Program-made: the position numbers and the translations under genes
The notes under the pieces: model-generated
Database searches by the model: none
The model's input: the letters and a program-made list of their open reading frames with translations, nothing else
Told to the model about the DNA's origin: nothing
Source of the DNA: Ficedula albicollis
Taxonomy: Eukaryota; Chordata; Aves; Passeriformes; Muscicapidae
Length of the DNA stretch: 64,000 nt
NCBI RefSeq assembly: GCF_000247815.1
Contig: NC_021674.1
Location: forward strand, 25,980,331-26,044,330
Reading direction: 5' to 3'
Shown: positions 53,204-64,000 of the stretch, piece after piece
Position numbering within the stretch: position 1 is the stretch's first letter
How the letters are laid out: the number at the start of each line of letters is the position of its first letter

Positions 53204-54645
53204 TGTATGAATTTGATTTGAAAGGATTTGTGCTACATGTATATATCATGACTTGTCACTGCTGCCTGCACCAACACTACATTATGTGAGCATTCTTATT
53301 CCAGAGACTAGCTGCATTGATAAAATCACTTAGTACAGCTGACCGAGCTAAAAATAAATATATAAAAAATAAGCTGTCTTTTGGCTCAAGGATCTCACAT
53401 ACACACCATTTTTACTTTGTGATGCTGCTATTTTTGATGCTGCTATTTTATATTTTCTGGCTTGGGAAAGCTAATTTTAAACAATGGGTTAGTTGCAAAC
53501 TACTTCCTTTGATTGTTCTTCCTTCACTATTCAAAGTAAGGGATAAGTTAAAATGATGTATGTTTCAAGTTAGTCTGATCTGCTGTGTCAGCCAGCAAAT
53601 AATACAGAATTTCTCAGAGAACACAAAATCTATGAGCTAAGAAAGTTTCCTAATCACTGTTGACTATGGTGAGGTTAAAAAAAACAATTTCAAGTTGCAG
53701 AAATGTGAAATTAATACCTATCTCAAATATTTTACAATCATTTATCATTAGTGGAAAACAGTCCTGACCTTTCAAGGTTGCTTGGCCAACGTATCTGTTG
53801 TATTCCAGGAACAGCAAGGAATGCTAAGGTGAGGGTTTCTGCTCCTGAAGCTCAGAATTCTCCAGGGCTTGTGCATTTTACTGGTCTCTCTCTACGTTTA
53901 TTTACTTTTCTTGCTCTCAAGGCAAGACAGTTTTCTGGCAAACAAGATACCAAATGGTCCATGAACCCAGTGCCGACGATACTGCAGGCAATTTTGTTCT
54001 TAATGTGCATGAAATATGTGCAGAATCTCTTACTCTCACCGAAGACACAAGGAGAACTGGTATCTGCTTGTACTGCAGAAGCCTGTCCTGAACTATCCTC
54101 ACGTAAATAATCTCAGTTCAGAAAAGATTTAAATGCTGTGGGGTCTGATTGTGAGGTAGCAAATCTATAAGCTCTCCTACAACATCAAGCTTTGAGCCTC
54201 ACAATGCCGTAAGGGATTATACAGGAGTTTAGAAATGCTGCACTGTGGTATTTGTTTAATGTGACCTAGCTTCATTTGTCTGTATTAGTCACTCCTGTGC
54301 TCTGCTGAGCTGCAAGTGACAAGCCTCAAAGACAAAATATCTCTGCTGGCCAATCTGCCACAAAAATTACTATAAAAAGTAATTATATGAAGTACAGTGA
54401 CATCTTCAGAAGCTCTATATATTTTGCTAGATGCAAGGGAATAATACTGCTCTCCATCCCATTGGAAGTGCCAAATCTGCTCACCATTAGCTCCTTTTGG
54501 AAACACTGGCCAGGGGAGTATTTACATAAGGATGAAGCTCATCTTTCTCCAGGTTTGAAAAAATTGCCACAGTCTCAGAGCAGCTTGAGAATTTATTCTA
54601 GACACAATTCATAGTTTGCCCTTCACTACCAGTTTGGTTTAGCCA
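53204..54645. other. intron-like stretch
   Basis: I recognise no gene or transposon. A tiny direct repeat (gatgctgctattttt, at about 53420-53449) and a plus-strand 119-codon frame (53751-54110) with no known motif are all that stands out. Confidence 0.4.
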
Positions 54646-54687
54646 GGTTGGTATGTTATGCCAGACTCATGGCATAACATACCAACC
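54646..54687. repeat. perfect 17-bp inverted repeat with 8-base loop
   Basis: The left arm GGTTGGTATGTTATGCC (54646-54662) is the exact reverse complement of the right arm (54671-54687), with agactcat between. It lies immediately 5' of the CR1 copy on the plus strand. It could form a strong hairpin. It is not followed by a T run and does not look like a terminator or a transposon end that I know. Confidence 0.95.
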
Positions 54688-54689
54688 CG

Positions 54690-55405
54690 GCATGTCCTGA
54701 ACAAGTGCTGCATTTCACCTTGCAAGGCAAGAGAGCCTTTGGGGGAGACCTGTATGTTAGGGAGAGGTTTGACTGCCTAGAGTTGAATGATGGTGATGAT
54801 AGGGTTGAGTGCTTAGGGTGAGAGTCAGGGGGAAGGCCAGCATGGCAGATGTCCTGGTGGGAATCTGTTACGGACCACCCAACCAGGATGAAGAGGCAGA
54901 CACAATGTCCTCGAAGCAACTGGAAGATCAAGTCTTACAATCACTAGCCCTTGTTCTTGTGGGGAACCTCAACTTACCAGATGTCCATTGGAAATACAAC
55001 ACAGCAGACAGGAAGTAGTCCAGGACTTCTTTCAGTAAGATTCCTGGGATTATTCAGGCTGGAGAAATACAGGCTCAGACAAGACCTTATCACTCTCAAC
55101 AACTACCTGAAATAAAGATGTAGCCAGCTGCCTCTTCTGAGTAACAAGTGGCAGGACAAGAGAAGTGGCATCAAGTTGTGCCAAGGCAGGTTTGGGCCAG
55201 ATATTAGGAAGAAATTCTTCAATGAAAGGGCAGCCAAGCATTGAAAGAGGCTGCCCAGAGAAGTAGTGGAGTCACCATGCCTAGATATATTTAAAAGATG
55301 TGTGAATGTAGCACTCAGGGACAGGGTTTAGTGGTGGACTTGGCAGTGCTGGTAATGGTTGGACATGGTGATATCAGAGGTCTTTTCCAACCTAAACAAT
55401 TCTAG
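54690..55405 (+). mobile_element. internally deleted CR1 LINE, plus strand
   Basis: Two separate parts of CR1 are joined. The 5' part (about 54740-55018) reads in one frame as the CR1 ORF2 endonuclease domain, with VRVRGKASMADVLVG, CYGPPNQDEEAD and LPDVHWKYNTADRK, and then hits a stop. The 3' part (from about 55020) is the CR1 3' end, with gccagatattaggaagaaat, aggctgcccagagaagtagt and aggtcttttccaacct, finishing at caattctag. The reverse transcriptase domain that should lie between is missing. In the endonuclease part the family's GDFN motif reads GNLN, so a catalytic aspartate is gone. The copy is dead. The left edge at about 54690 is approximate. Confidence 0.88.
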
Positions 55406-56684
55406 GTTCAGCTGTATTCTGCCATTTTAGTGCTGGTTCATGTCATGCTCAATGCAGATGCTGAAGTCTGCAAGACACAGACTGACTTGACAGGTTGTGG
55501 AGAAGAGGGACCTGTTGCTTGTTACACAAGGAGAGACAGGGACCACAAGAATAAGTTTACCACTGAACAGCAACAGCATGTGCTGTGGTAATAAATGGAA
55601 CAGCAGCTTCTCCTGACCCTCAGGGTTAACAGGCCCAGCCAAAGCAAGGATGGCAGTCTCCCAGTGTCTCTCAGTATTTGGGTTACATGGTGAGGTTTTG
55701 GTAGTGTGGGGGCTAAAAGGGTGGCTAAGGTCAACTCACCACACTCCATTTCAGGTACCCAGCATGGCCCTCACTCAGCCTCCCGCTCCACTTCAAGATC
55801 ACTAACTGCTTACAAACAAACTTCACTCTTTCAACAAATGGGACTCCTCCCTCCTGCCCTCACCTGGCTAGCTCTGCAAGGAAAGTCTTCTTTGGAATCT
55901 GGCTCATACTTTCTTACTTCGCTCTATCCTGGGGCACAGCCCACCTCCCAAACACCCTTGGGGACCTGTCCCCTTTCCAAAGCACCAGACCACAGCCACT
56001 CAAGTTTTCTCAAGCGATGAAGGAGATGCTCCCTCCATTTAGGGCTTCATAACCAAATCTGAGCCTGCTAAAACCTGCTAAAACTATGCTTCATGTAGCT
56101 CTGATGTATCCAAATACGTGTGTGTGTGCCCAGAGACACACACAATGACACAATGTAGGTAATGGCCCTACTGTAGGCCACAGAGGATGACAACCATTAT
56201 AACAGCTCACCTGTTTATGAACAAACAACAAAAGCACAGAATCACATTAGGGAGCCTCCTACCATAGGTGTCTTCCTCCAACAGCTTCCCAATGACTAGT
56301 GAATTCCCACAAGGCCTAACTGTAAAAAAAACCCAAACCTAAGCACTGTTTGGTTTCCAGTAGGAAGAGCTCTGAGAGTTACTGAGAAATTCAGCTGCGA
56401 TACCAAAATCTCAGCATAACTCAGAGATGGCAGTTCTATATCTTATTTAAGCACTGAACAAACTGAATTTTCTACTTATTCTGAGTGCAAAGGTTTTACT
56501 TGCTGTAAGTGGTCATTATGTGTGATTCGCCTCTGGCCCTTAACAACACAGGTCTTGCTTGTCATTTCTATGCCCCAGTTTCCCTGCAGCTTTAGGAGGA
56601 ACTGCATTTGCTGAAGAGTGACATTTTGCACATGGGATGAAATAACCTCATGCAATTGTACAGGCTGGCCACCAACTGGGGAGA
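55406..56684. other. stretch between two CR1 copies
   Basis: No gene is recognised. The short block around 55690-55735 (tggtgaggttttggtagtgt followed by gggggctaaaagggtggct) reminds me of another avian interspersed repeat, which I cannot name with confidence. A GT/CA-rich patch lies at about 56118-56150. Confidence 0.4.
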
Positions 56685-57446
56685 TGTAGTTCTGCAGAAG
56701 AGGACCTGGGGATGCTGGCACACGAGCGAGCACGAGTCAGCACGGCACTGGAGAAGGATGGGTGAAAGGCCACTGAGAAAGAGCGAGCACGAGTCAGCAC
56801 GGCACCCATGCAATGCCCAAGGCTAATGGCTTACTGTGCTGAACTAGGTAATGCATCACAGAAGACTGACATTAAGTATTTCTTTCTATTTGGTTCACAT
56901 CTGGAGTGCTACCAACAGTTTTGGGTTCCTCAGTGGTGAATATATGATGACAAACTGGAGAAGGATGGGTGAAAGGCCACTGAGATGGCAGGGGGGGCCA
57001 TGATATTGTGAAGAATTTGAGGGAGGAACATTTATTCAGCTTTTCCCTCTTCTGGCTAAGAAGAGATTCAAATGCCATCTTCAGCTATCTAATGGGAGAC
57101 TGAAAGAAAGACAGGAACAAACCAAACAGGCAAGGAAAATTCTGGTTGATCAGCTATTAAGAAAATACTCCTCACAAGGACTATGTAGCACCAGAACTTG
57201 TGCCTAGACAGGTGGTGGAATAGCCATCCTCAGAAATACTCAAGGCTCAGCTGGACACAGACCTGAGCTACCTATATAAACACAGATATTTGAAACTGAC
57301 CCCCACTGGGAGCAGGAGGTGGGACCAGACGACCTCCACAGGAAAGGTCCTTTCTCACCTGAGCTGACCCCACTGGGAGCAGAAGGTGGGACTAGATGAC
57401 CTCCACAGGAAAGGTCCTTTCTCACCTGAATTATTCTATGATTCTA
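56685..57446 (+). mobile_element. old CR1 LINE, 3' portion with rearrangements, plus strand
   Basis: The order follows a CR1 3' end. It begins with gttctgcagaagaggacctggg, then tctggagtgctaccaaca, then gggtgaaaggccactgagat. Next come a diverged reverse-transcriptase C-terminal region, ggtggtggaatagccatcct, cagctggacacagacctgag, and the terminal ttattctatgattcta. Many substitutions separate it from the consensus. It carries a 57-base patchwork insertion (56724-56780) and a 68-bp tandem duplication of its 3' tail (57296-57430). It has no usable reading frame. Confidence 0.87.
57296..57430 (+). repeat. tandem duplication of a CR1 tail, 67-68-bp unit
   Basis: Units at 57296-57363 and 57364-57430 share cactgggagcag, aggtggga, and the 20 bases from gacctccacaggaaaggtcc. 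They differ at about four bases. The first unit ends cctgag and the second cctgaa before the CR1 terminal repeat, so the duplication happened inside the inserted element. Confidence 0.93.
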
Positions 57447-60400
57447 ATGTGCCTCATGACATGTGTGCTAAGATATTAAGAGCACTTAATATATCATCAC
57501 TGGTGTCTGGTATCAGCAACACTTTCACCAGCTGGAACACTGCCGAGCTGACTCAAATACTGTACATCTTGTCTAATTGCAATTAAAAAAGGCACATGGC
57601 AGTTTCTGTGTATCTCAATTAGCCTTGTACCATGCACACTGACATTGAAAATTAGCTGAGTTGGGGGTCTGTTCCCCACTCAGTTCAGAGTTTATGTGGA
57701 GCTCTCCTGCTCATTGTAAATCTTACTAAGGCTCACAAAATAAGGCTCTCCTTCACAGTCATGTTAACCACAGTTTAGATTTTGAGGGATCAGAGCAAAG
57801 CTCACACAGTGCAAACTTAATTAATCAAACCCTAAAAGATTAATGTTCCTGCATAAAGCAGCAAACCTCACATAGAGCTCCACAGACCTGCCTTTTTTAT
57901 TGCTCTGCTCTTAGGATGAAAGAGGAGCAATGGGGCAGTGACTGTCTCTCCACACTGGTATCTATTATTGTAATGCTAAGTGCTAGTGCCTATCACCCCT
58001 GTAATCTTGTTTGGGAACTTCTGCTACAGCAGTTACATTCTTATGTTTGTTTAGTCAATGCTGGCAAATAAAAGCATAAACAAATAATGTCCACTGTACA
58101 GCTTGGCAGTACCAAGATGCTGCCATTTGTGCTCCAGTTGATTTTTATTTGCAGTCTCTTATGTTGGTGACAATCTCAGAAAGCAGGTACAGCCTGGTAA
58201 GTGATGCAACTGAAAACTCATGTTTTTATGAGTCTGCCCTTTTACTCAAATGCTGAGCAGGTGAACACAAACAAAGGGAGAACTGGGCTAATTATGAAAA
58301 CATCTAAGCAGTAATTTCTCTGAAACAAGTCAATGTATTTTATCTTATTTCCTGCCTTAGGCCATGCACTAGGAGATACTCAACTGCCTCATGTGATATA
58401 ATTTAGAGAGGTATGTGATCTACACAAACAAAGGCACCCTCTCTAATTGCACAGTCTCTCTGTACCTTCAGGGGAAGAAGAGAGGGAGATTTTCACATGG
58501 CAATAACAAAAGGGGCTCTGCCCCAATGCTGGAGAATCCTTCTCTCTGGACAACAGGTAGAAAGAGTGACCAACTCATCTATCTGAGCCAAAGGCTGAGA
58601 ACTAGGCAATGTGAATTTTCCCTTTATAAATCAAAATTACCACTTCAGGCTCTGAGAAGTAAAGAGGAAGTATGAAAGTCCATTGTTTTGTTTATTCCTT
58701 ACCTAGCCAATGGCTATTAAGTGAAGCATTACCTATCCAACTTCCAAAAATACTAGTAATGAGGACTGACTTAGGCAAAGGTTATATTTGGCAATGCCAG
58801 TGAACTGCAAGACTCCAGAGAGTAACCACACGGCAGAGATGCTCCAGCCTGCTTCTGATTAAGAAGCTCCTGGTTGGTATGCTGTGCCCAATGACTGTCT
58901 CCAGTCCATTCCCTTTCAGATGGAAGAAAGGATCAGCTAACTGGTCCTAAATCTCCCCACTGAAAGGTGATTAGCTTGAAAATCCTCTGTTGTTCTGTCA
59001 GGAAGCCATAGAGAAGAGGTGCAAATCCATTAAATTACATCTGGCAGACACACATCTAAGAACACATGGCATTTGGTGATACATGGAAACTACCACGTTA
59101 TACCTTCAGACAGCTCATATGAGTATCTCTTTCCAAATTACCATTCTTGCCATCTAATTCTCATTAGACTCACTCAACTGTTCCATTAATGCTGTATTTT
59201 TCCTCCCAAGGGAAGGGGAACATTGATTTTTTTTTGTCTTGAGCATACACTGTTTCCTACAGGGTGGATTCATTCAATAAAGAACTACACTATTAAACCC
59301 AACTTGATGTTATTGTCAATAAAGCTGAGCTGCCACAATGCTGTTTAAGAGAATTTCCATGCGACTCTCCTGAGTCCAGCTACATCCATCATTCCACTTC
59401 ACAACACACTAGACACTTGACAACTCATTAAAAATATATACAAAAAATAAAAGTCAGAGCTGCATCCCAGGGAAGCCCTACTAATATTCAAACTCCACCG
59501 CTAATTTAAAAAATAATAAACAGCAAAATAATTACAAAATGCTTCTGGGAATAGAAGTTCTTCAGCAGAAAATTAAAAAAGGAAGGCAGGACAGCAGGTA
59601 GGCCTCCAAAACACTTTTAGCTGGATATTCTGCATTTCAGGTCACTGAAACGTACATTATTAATTCAGTCACTGGTGGGCTGGGCTGGGCAGCCTGAATA
59701 GGCAACCACTAATTTGGGTTTGGTAAAGCCCTACTTTTGGGATGATCCAGTCTCTCCTTTGTAACTTGATCAAGCTCCAGTATCAGAGTGGTGAGATTAT
59801 TCTTCCCACATCATGACCTAGAAGGCTGCTTCAGAATCTTTCCTGGCAGCTTTCCTCTCTCCACAGCATTCCCTCTTTGTTTCCACATATATCTGCAGAG
59901 AGCAGATGTATCCCTTCCCAGCCTTTGTTTTACAAGTCAAGCTCTCTCATGCCCATCCCTGATGATCACAGGCCTTTCATTTCCCTGTGGTTTCCCACCT
60001 GCATTCCCATCTTTTTCTAGCTAGGGATTCTCTTGATTACTTTGGCAAAAAATCACATTAGCAATATTAAACAGCAGCTCATTGATAGACTTTACAGAAG
60101 CATGAGGAAGGACATGAGGAAAGGAGCAAGAGGAGGGTTTTCAGCACATACAAAATGCACAATTGTAGATGTTGCAAAGAGCAAACAGGAAATGTATAGT
60201 CAGTTCCTGCCTGAAGAGTTGAGTTTTCCAAAGGGCTGAGGACTTCCTCCCAATTTCTTGGTCCTGGATTGTCTGTTCTGCTGTTTTCAGGAACTCCCTC
60301 AACACCACTGGAACAAGTTTCTGACCTAAGTGCACTTAAGATTCTTAGTGAATTTTACCTTTCTTTAATAAAATAGCAAATAAATAGCATTGAAAAAGCC

Positions 60401-62873
60401 ATCTGGGGCAAATCAAGGCTGGGTTCACGTCCTGCGGAGATCTACAAGGTGGAGAGAGATGAAAAAGGAAGAAACATCCTATGGAACAGCTAATGGAAGA
60501 AGAAAAAGTGATTTTAATTCTCTCTGAATGATCAATGCTTTATCTTGGTATTTTTAAAATAAGTAGCAATCCATGCTTTTTTCTGTCTCTTCTGTTCTTT
60601 CCAATTCCTTCCCCTCCTCTTCTCTCTTATGTACCTATATATCACCATCTGCCTGTTCTCCAAATGTACTGGAGAAATGCAGTGCATTGAACAGAAAAAA
60701 AAAAAAGTAGTGAGAAAAATTGTTCATGGCATATAGGGACTTATCCACCTCAAGGGAAAACGTATGGGTGGGCTGCAACGTTTACATGTTTTGTACTATC
60801 AGAGCAGTCCAAAAATATCCTGGTGGATATTAGGACTTAGCAAATTCACCCTTGCAAGTGTTTTCTTGTGCACTCCATATTAGGTAGACCCAAGAGAGCC
60901 CCAGTGTCTGCAGCACAGAAGACGTCACTGGTCTTCCTTTGGGTGGCTCGAATCTCCTGTTGACTGTCACTCCTCCTTACTTAAGGAAGGAAAAGGGAAA
61001 AAAAAAAGGCACTTCATTCAAGGTTGCTCCATTTTTGGAATTGCTTGTAATGACTGCAACTCTAATGCTGCTTCTACCTTTAGGTCTGCCATGTCTCTCT
61101 TGAAAACCCAAACCCTTTCCCACCAGGGAAAAACTGCAGAACTGTACTGGTACAAGGATGTTCTGCTTGTACTGAATTTGCAGAGCAGGAGGATACATGG
61201 ATACATTCACTGCCAGAGAAAGGAAGCACCCTCCCTCCCTCCCCCTGCAAAAAGCTATTTTTTGCAGGCGTTGTCATATCTTATCCCCAGGAAGAGGAGA
61301 GGGCTGTGCTAGAAAGTCCTCAGAGTCATATTTGCTTCTGTTTTACTCTGTCCTTCACAGCACCATTGTAACAGTGTATTAACACAGTCGAGGGCCAGGC
61401 ACAGGCACAGCAGATTCCTCTAATGAAAACAAATCCTTGCTAGGGGAAGAAGGAGTTTGCAGATCTGCCTCCTAAATCCCACTCCCACCGCAATAATGTT
61501 TTCACCACTGCTTTACATTTAGGGACATGAGGGTACTCCAAGCTCTAAAGCACATCATTTGTGCTGAGCAGTTGCAGTACTTTGTCCAAAATAATTTGTG
61601 GTCCAAAATCCCACATGAATAAAGGCATCTAGACATATAATTAGAATAAATAAGATTTTGCGCTTACAGTCTGTCTGTCATCTGAAAGTATGTGCAGATA
61701 TTAATTAAGCTCCACAAACCCCAGATGAAGTAGATTAGCAGCTTCATCCCTGTTTTACAGAGGTTTAGAGTAAAGTGTGACACATAATGCAGCGGGGCCG
61801 GCTGTGCCAGCGAAGCTGAGAGCCAGGGCTCCACCTCCTCTCCAGCCTCTCCACTGAATTGCCTTCAATGGAAAATGAGTTGCAGCTCTTTGCTCTCTGC
61901 AAGAGAAAGGCACACCCTGTTGCACACAGCAGCAAAGCCCTGGCCTGAAGAGCTTTGGTAAATACCAGGAAACGGTGCTTAGTTTGGGCAGAGAAAGCGG
62001 GAGCTCGCTGCTCTGCCATTTCCTTTGGGTGCTCAGTGTCTCTGAGACACCAGGAGACCCCCCTTGCAGCAGCATCCCCCTGCCCTACAGCACAGCTCGG
62101 GGTGCCCAGCTCTGCAGGATATGCTACAGGGACTAGCTCAACTACTCTAGCTTGCAGTCCTGCTCTGAGTATTTCTGTTTCTATACGTTTTCACTATCAC
62201 TCATAAGCCACACCAACCCAGGATCGCACAGACAGAATGTAATAAAAAACTGTAATCAGTACATACCTTCAAACCTTAAAATAACCCTCTCTTGAAGCAG
62301 GTTTTACCTTCTGTTTCACTGTTTCTTCATTTTACGTCTGACACCATACAAAAACATTTAAAGAAATGAACACCAAGTATATCTGTATTAAGGAAAAAAA
62401 CCCCAGACCCTTAAAAAGTATTACTAGTAAATCTTCAGTGGTTTTGTATGTTAAAGAATAGTTAAATATTTATTTTGCAGGCATTACGTACTGAAATTCA
62501 AGTTCTTATGACAGCAGTTTCTCAAAGATTCCCCTTAAGCAGTTGTTGTGATAGTGAAAACTATTTCTCAGTATCACAAAATTAGCACAACTGTCCAGTT
62601 CCTCAAAATTGCCCAGTCCTTAACTCTGCCTAAACAGGAGCAAGGGGAGCAGCATCTCATGCAGCCAGGAAGAAGTCTCTCCAGAACAGACAAAAACAGG
62701 CTGTGTCTCTCTAGATACAATTATCCACCTAATTACACTTAGGACAAATGCATAGTTGTCCTAACGACTGGAGGATGCATTTTAATTGTGATGTTCAATT
62801 CTCTGTACACAAATATGAAAAAATGAACAAGAAATGTCACTAGAAATTAGAAACAGACCTCAGCATACCTATA
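57447..62873. other. intron-like stretch
   Basis: No gene, RNA or named transposon is seen. An A run lies at about 60696-60707. A plus-strand frame at 60033-60239 (68 codons, rich in K, R and Q) has a fairly protein-like composition, but it has no recognised motif and I do not annotate it. Remaining frames are short. Confidence 0.4.
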
Positions 62874-63009
62874 TACAAAACAGGCAACAAATTGGGTAAA
62901 CTACAGACACAAAGCAGCCCCTTAGAAGATAAATAACTCTACTACAAAACAGGCAACAAATTGGGTAAACTATGGACCCAAAGCAGCCCCTTAGAAGATA
63001 AATAACTCT
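62874..63009. repeat. two-copy tandem duplication, 69-bp unit
   Basis: Units at 62874-62942 and 62943-63009 share tacaaaacaggcaacaaatt, gggtaaacta and the 20 bases from aaagcagccccttagaagat. Differences are a few bases in the middle (ctacagacac against ctatggaccc). The minus strand therefore repeats a short peptide pattern within one open frame, with no known function. Confidence 0.94.
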
Positions 63010-64000
63010 ATTAATGTGAAAATTACTCTCATTCTCACATTTAAGCACAGAAAGCATTGTAATTTCAGTTTTCAAGGTAAAAATGGTTTTAATTAGCATC
63101 TTAGCTACCTTACAAGACATACAGACCTTGGTATGATGGAGCCATGATAATTTACCCACGCAGAGAATTTGCCCTGTGATTTATACCATTACTGCATGGC
63201 AGCCTGAAACAAATCCCCAAGGAAGTAACGCATGTCATCCTTGAAAATATTAAGCAATCAAGCCATGTTTTATTATGTGAATGGATGCCTCTGAAAACAA
63301 GGATGCATGCACCATACTGTGAGGTAAAATGAAATAAATGAACAGAAATAATTCATTTCCATGTACTAATCAGTAGAAAATGTAGTCTTCAAATTACCCT
63401 GATGCTACTAAATGCGAGTCTGGAGACAATAGGTTGACTCTTCTACTAAAATGAACATGAAATTGCATCCTAAGCACACAATGAAGGCCAAATTAAACAG
63501 TCCAAGATTTTGCAAAGTCTTTTTCTTTTTATTCAGCCCTTGAATCCCACTGAACAATTAAGAGCAGGAGATTTAAATAAAGCATCATATAGTTTTTAAA
63601 CACTCAAATCTAATCAAGAGCAATGTACTTATCTTGGGCAAAAGGAACACAATCTATAAAAAGATCTGTTCTCAATCAAGCTCTTCAGCTTCTAGCATTA
63701 CCAGCAGAGCAAGATTTGTGTTCTGCCAGCTAAAAGGATGTCTCTGGCAAGCAAAATGAAGTATGTACATATATCTATGTAGCAGAGACTAGAACTGCAC
63801 TCTTCCTGGATGTGCTGTACTCACAGACTGGGACACTGATATCTCTGCAAGGACCTGTGACAGGTTTTACACTGCTTACTGCTGTTATATATAACCATCA
63901 GAGGTGGTTATCAGAGGTGCTGGCCATTTAGAAAATAAAATCCAGCTCCTACAGGCATGAGGAGATAGAAACAAAGCTCTGATTAAAAAATCAGGTTAAT
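63010..64000. other. intron-like stretch to the window edge
   Basis: AT-rich sequence in which I recognise no gene, RNA or transposon. It would belong to the last TTC7A intron if the exon assignment above holds. Confidence 0.4.

Noticed and set aside
60033..60239. 68-codon K/R/Q-rich plus-strand frame
   Set aside because: It is protein-like in composition, but there is no motif, no clear splice pair and no neighbour that would explain it.

Overview
This window looks like nuclear DNA from a songbird (passerine). It is AT-moderate, intron-like sequence with several decayed CR1 retrotransposons of the avian type. It also holds one solitary LTR whose left edge (tgtcctggtttgaagg) matches an LTR family I associate with passerine genomes. 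There is one vertebrate coding exon that I recognise with confidence. There are no bacterial genes, operons, CRISPR arrays, tRNAs or rRNAs that I can see. Almost all open frames are short and behave as chance frames.

Layout. Positions 1-34968 are non-coding as far as I can tell and would lie downstream of the recognised gene, TTC7A. They contain local tandem duplications (415-541, 12912-13227, 16051-16190, 27044-27271, 30460-32066), the solo LTR (3313-4276), two minus-strand CR1 remnants (18062-18700, 20164-20385) and a 12-bp minisatellite (19327-19386). The LTR is interrupted by an N gap and a 172-base poly-G run. The terminal coding exon of TTC7A lies on the minus strand at 34969-35190. It encodes the last 73 residues and the stop codon of this tetratricopeptide scaffold for phosphatidylinositol 4-kinase. 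From 35191 to 64000 I find no further TTC7A exon, so this 28.8 kb is most simply its last intron. That stretch holds more tandem duplications (42442, 43392, 53069, 62874), a 552-base poly-G run next to a TTTCC microsatellite (49028-49634), and two plus-strand CR1 copies (54690-55405 and 56685-57446). One CR1 is internally deleted and the other carries a patchwork insertion.

The most notable pattern is the number of simple two-copy tandem duplications. At least ten occur, six with units of 63-70 bp, and one is a 728-bp perfect copy. The two giant poly-G runs are probably sequencing or gap-filling artefacts. I found no convincing new biological system. A few exon-like patches of unknown identity are listed as leads with low scores.
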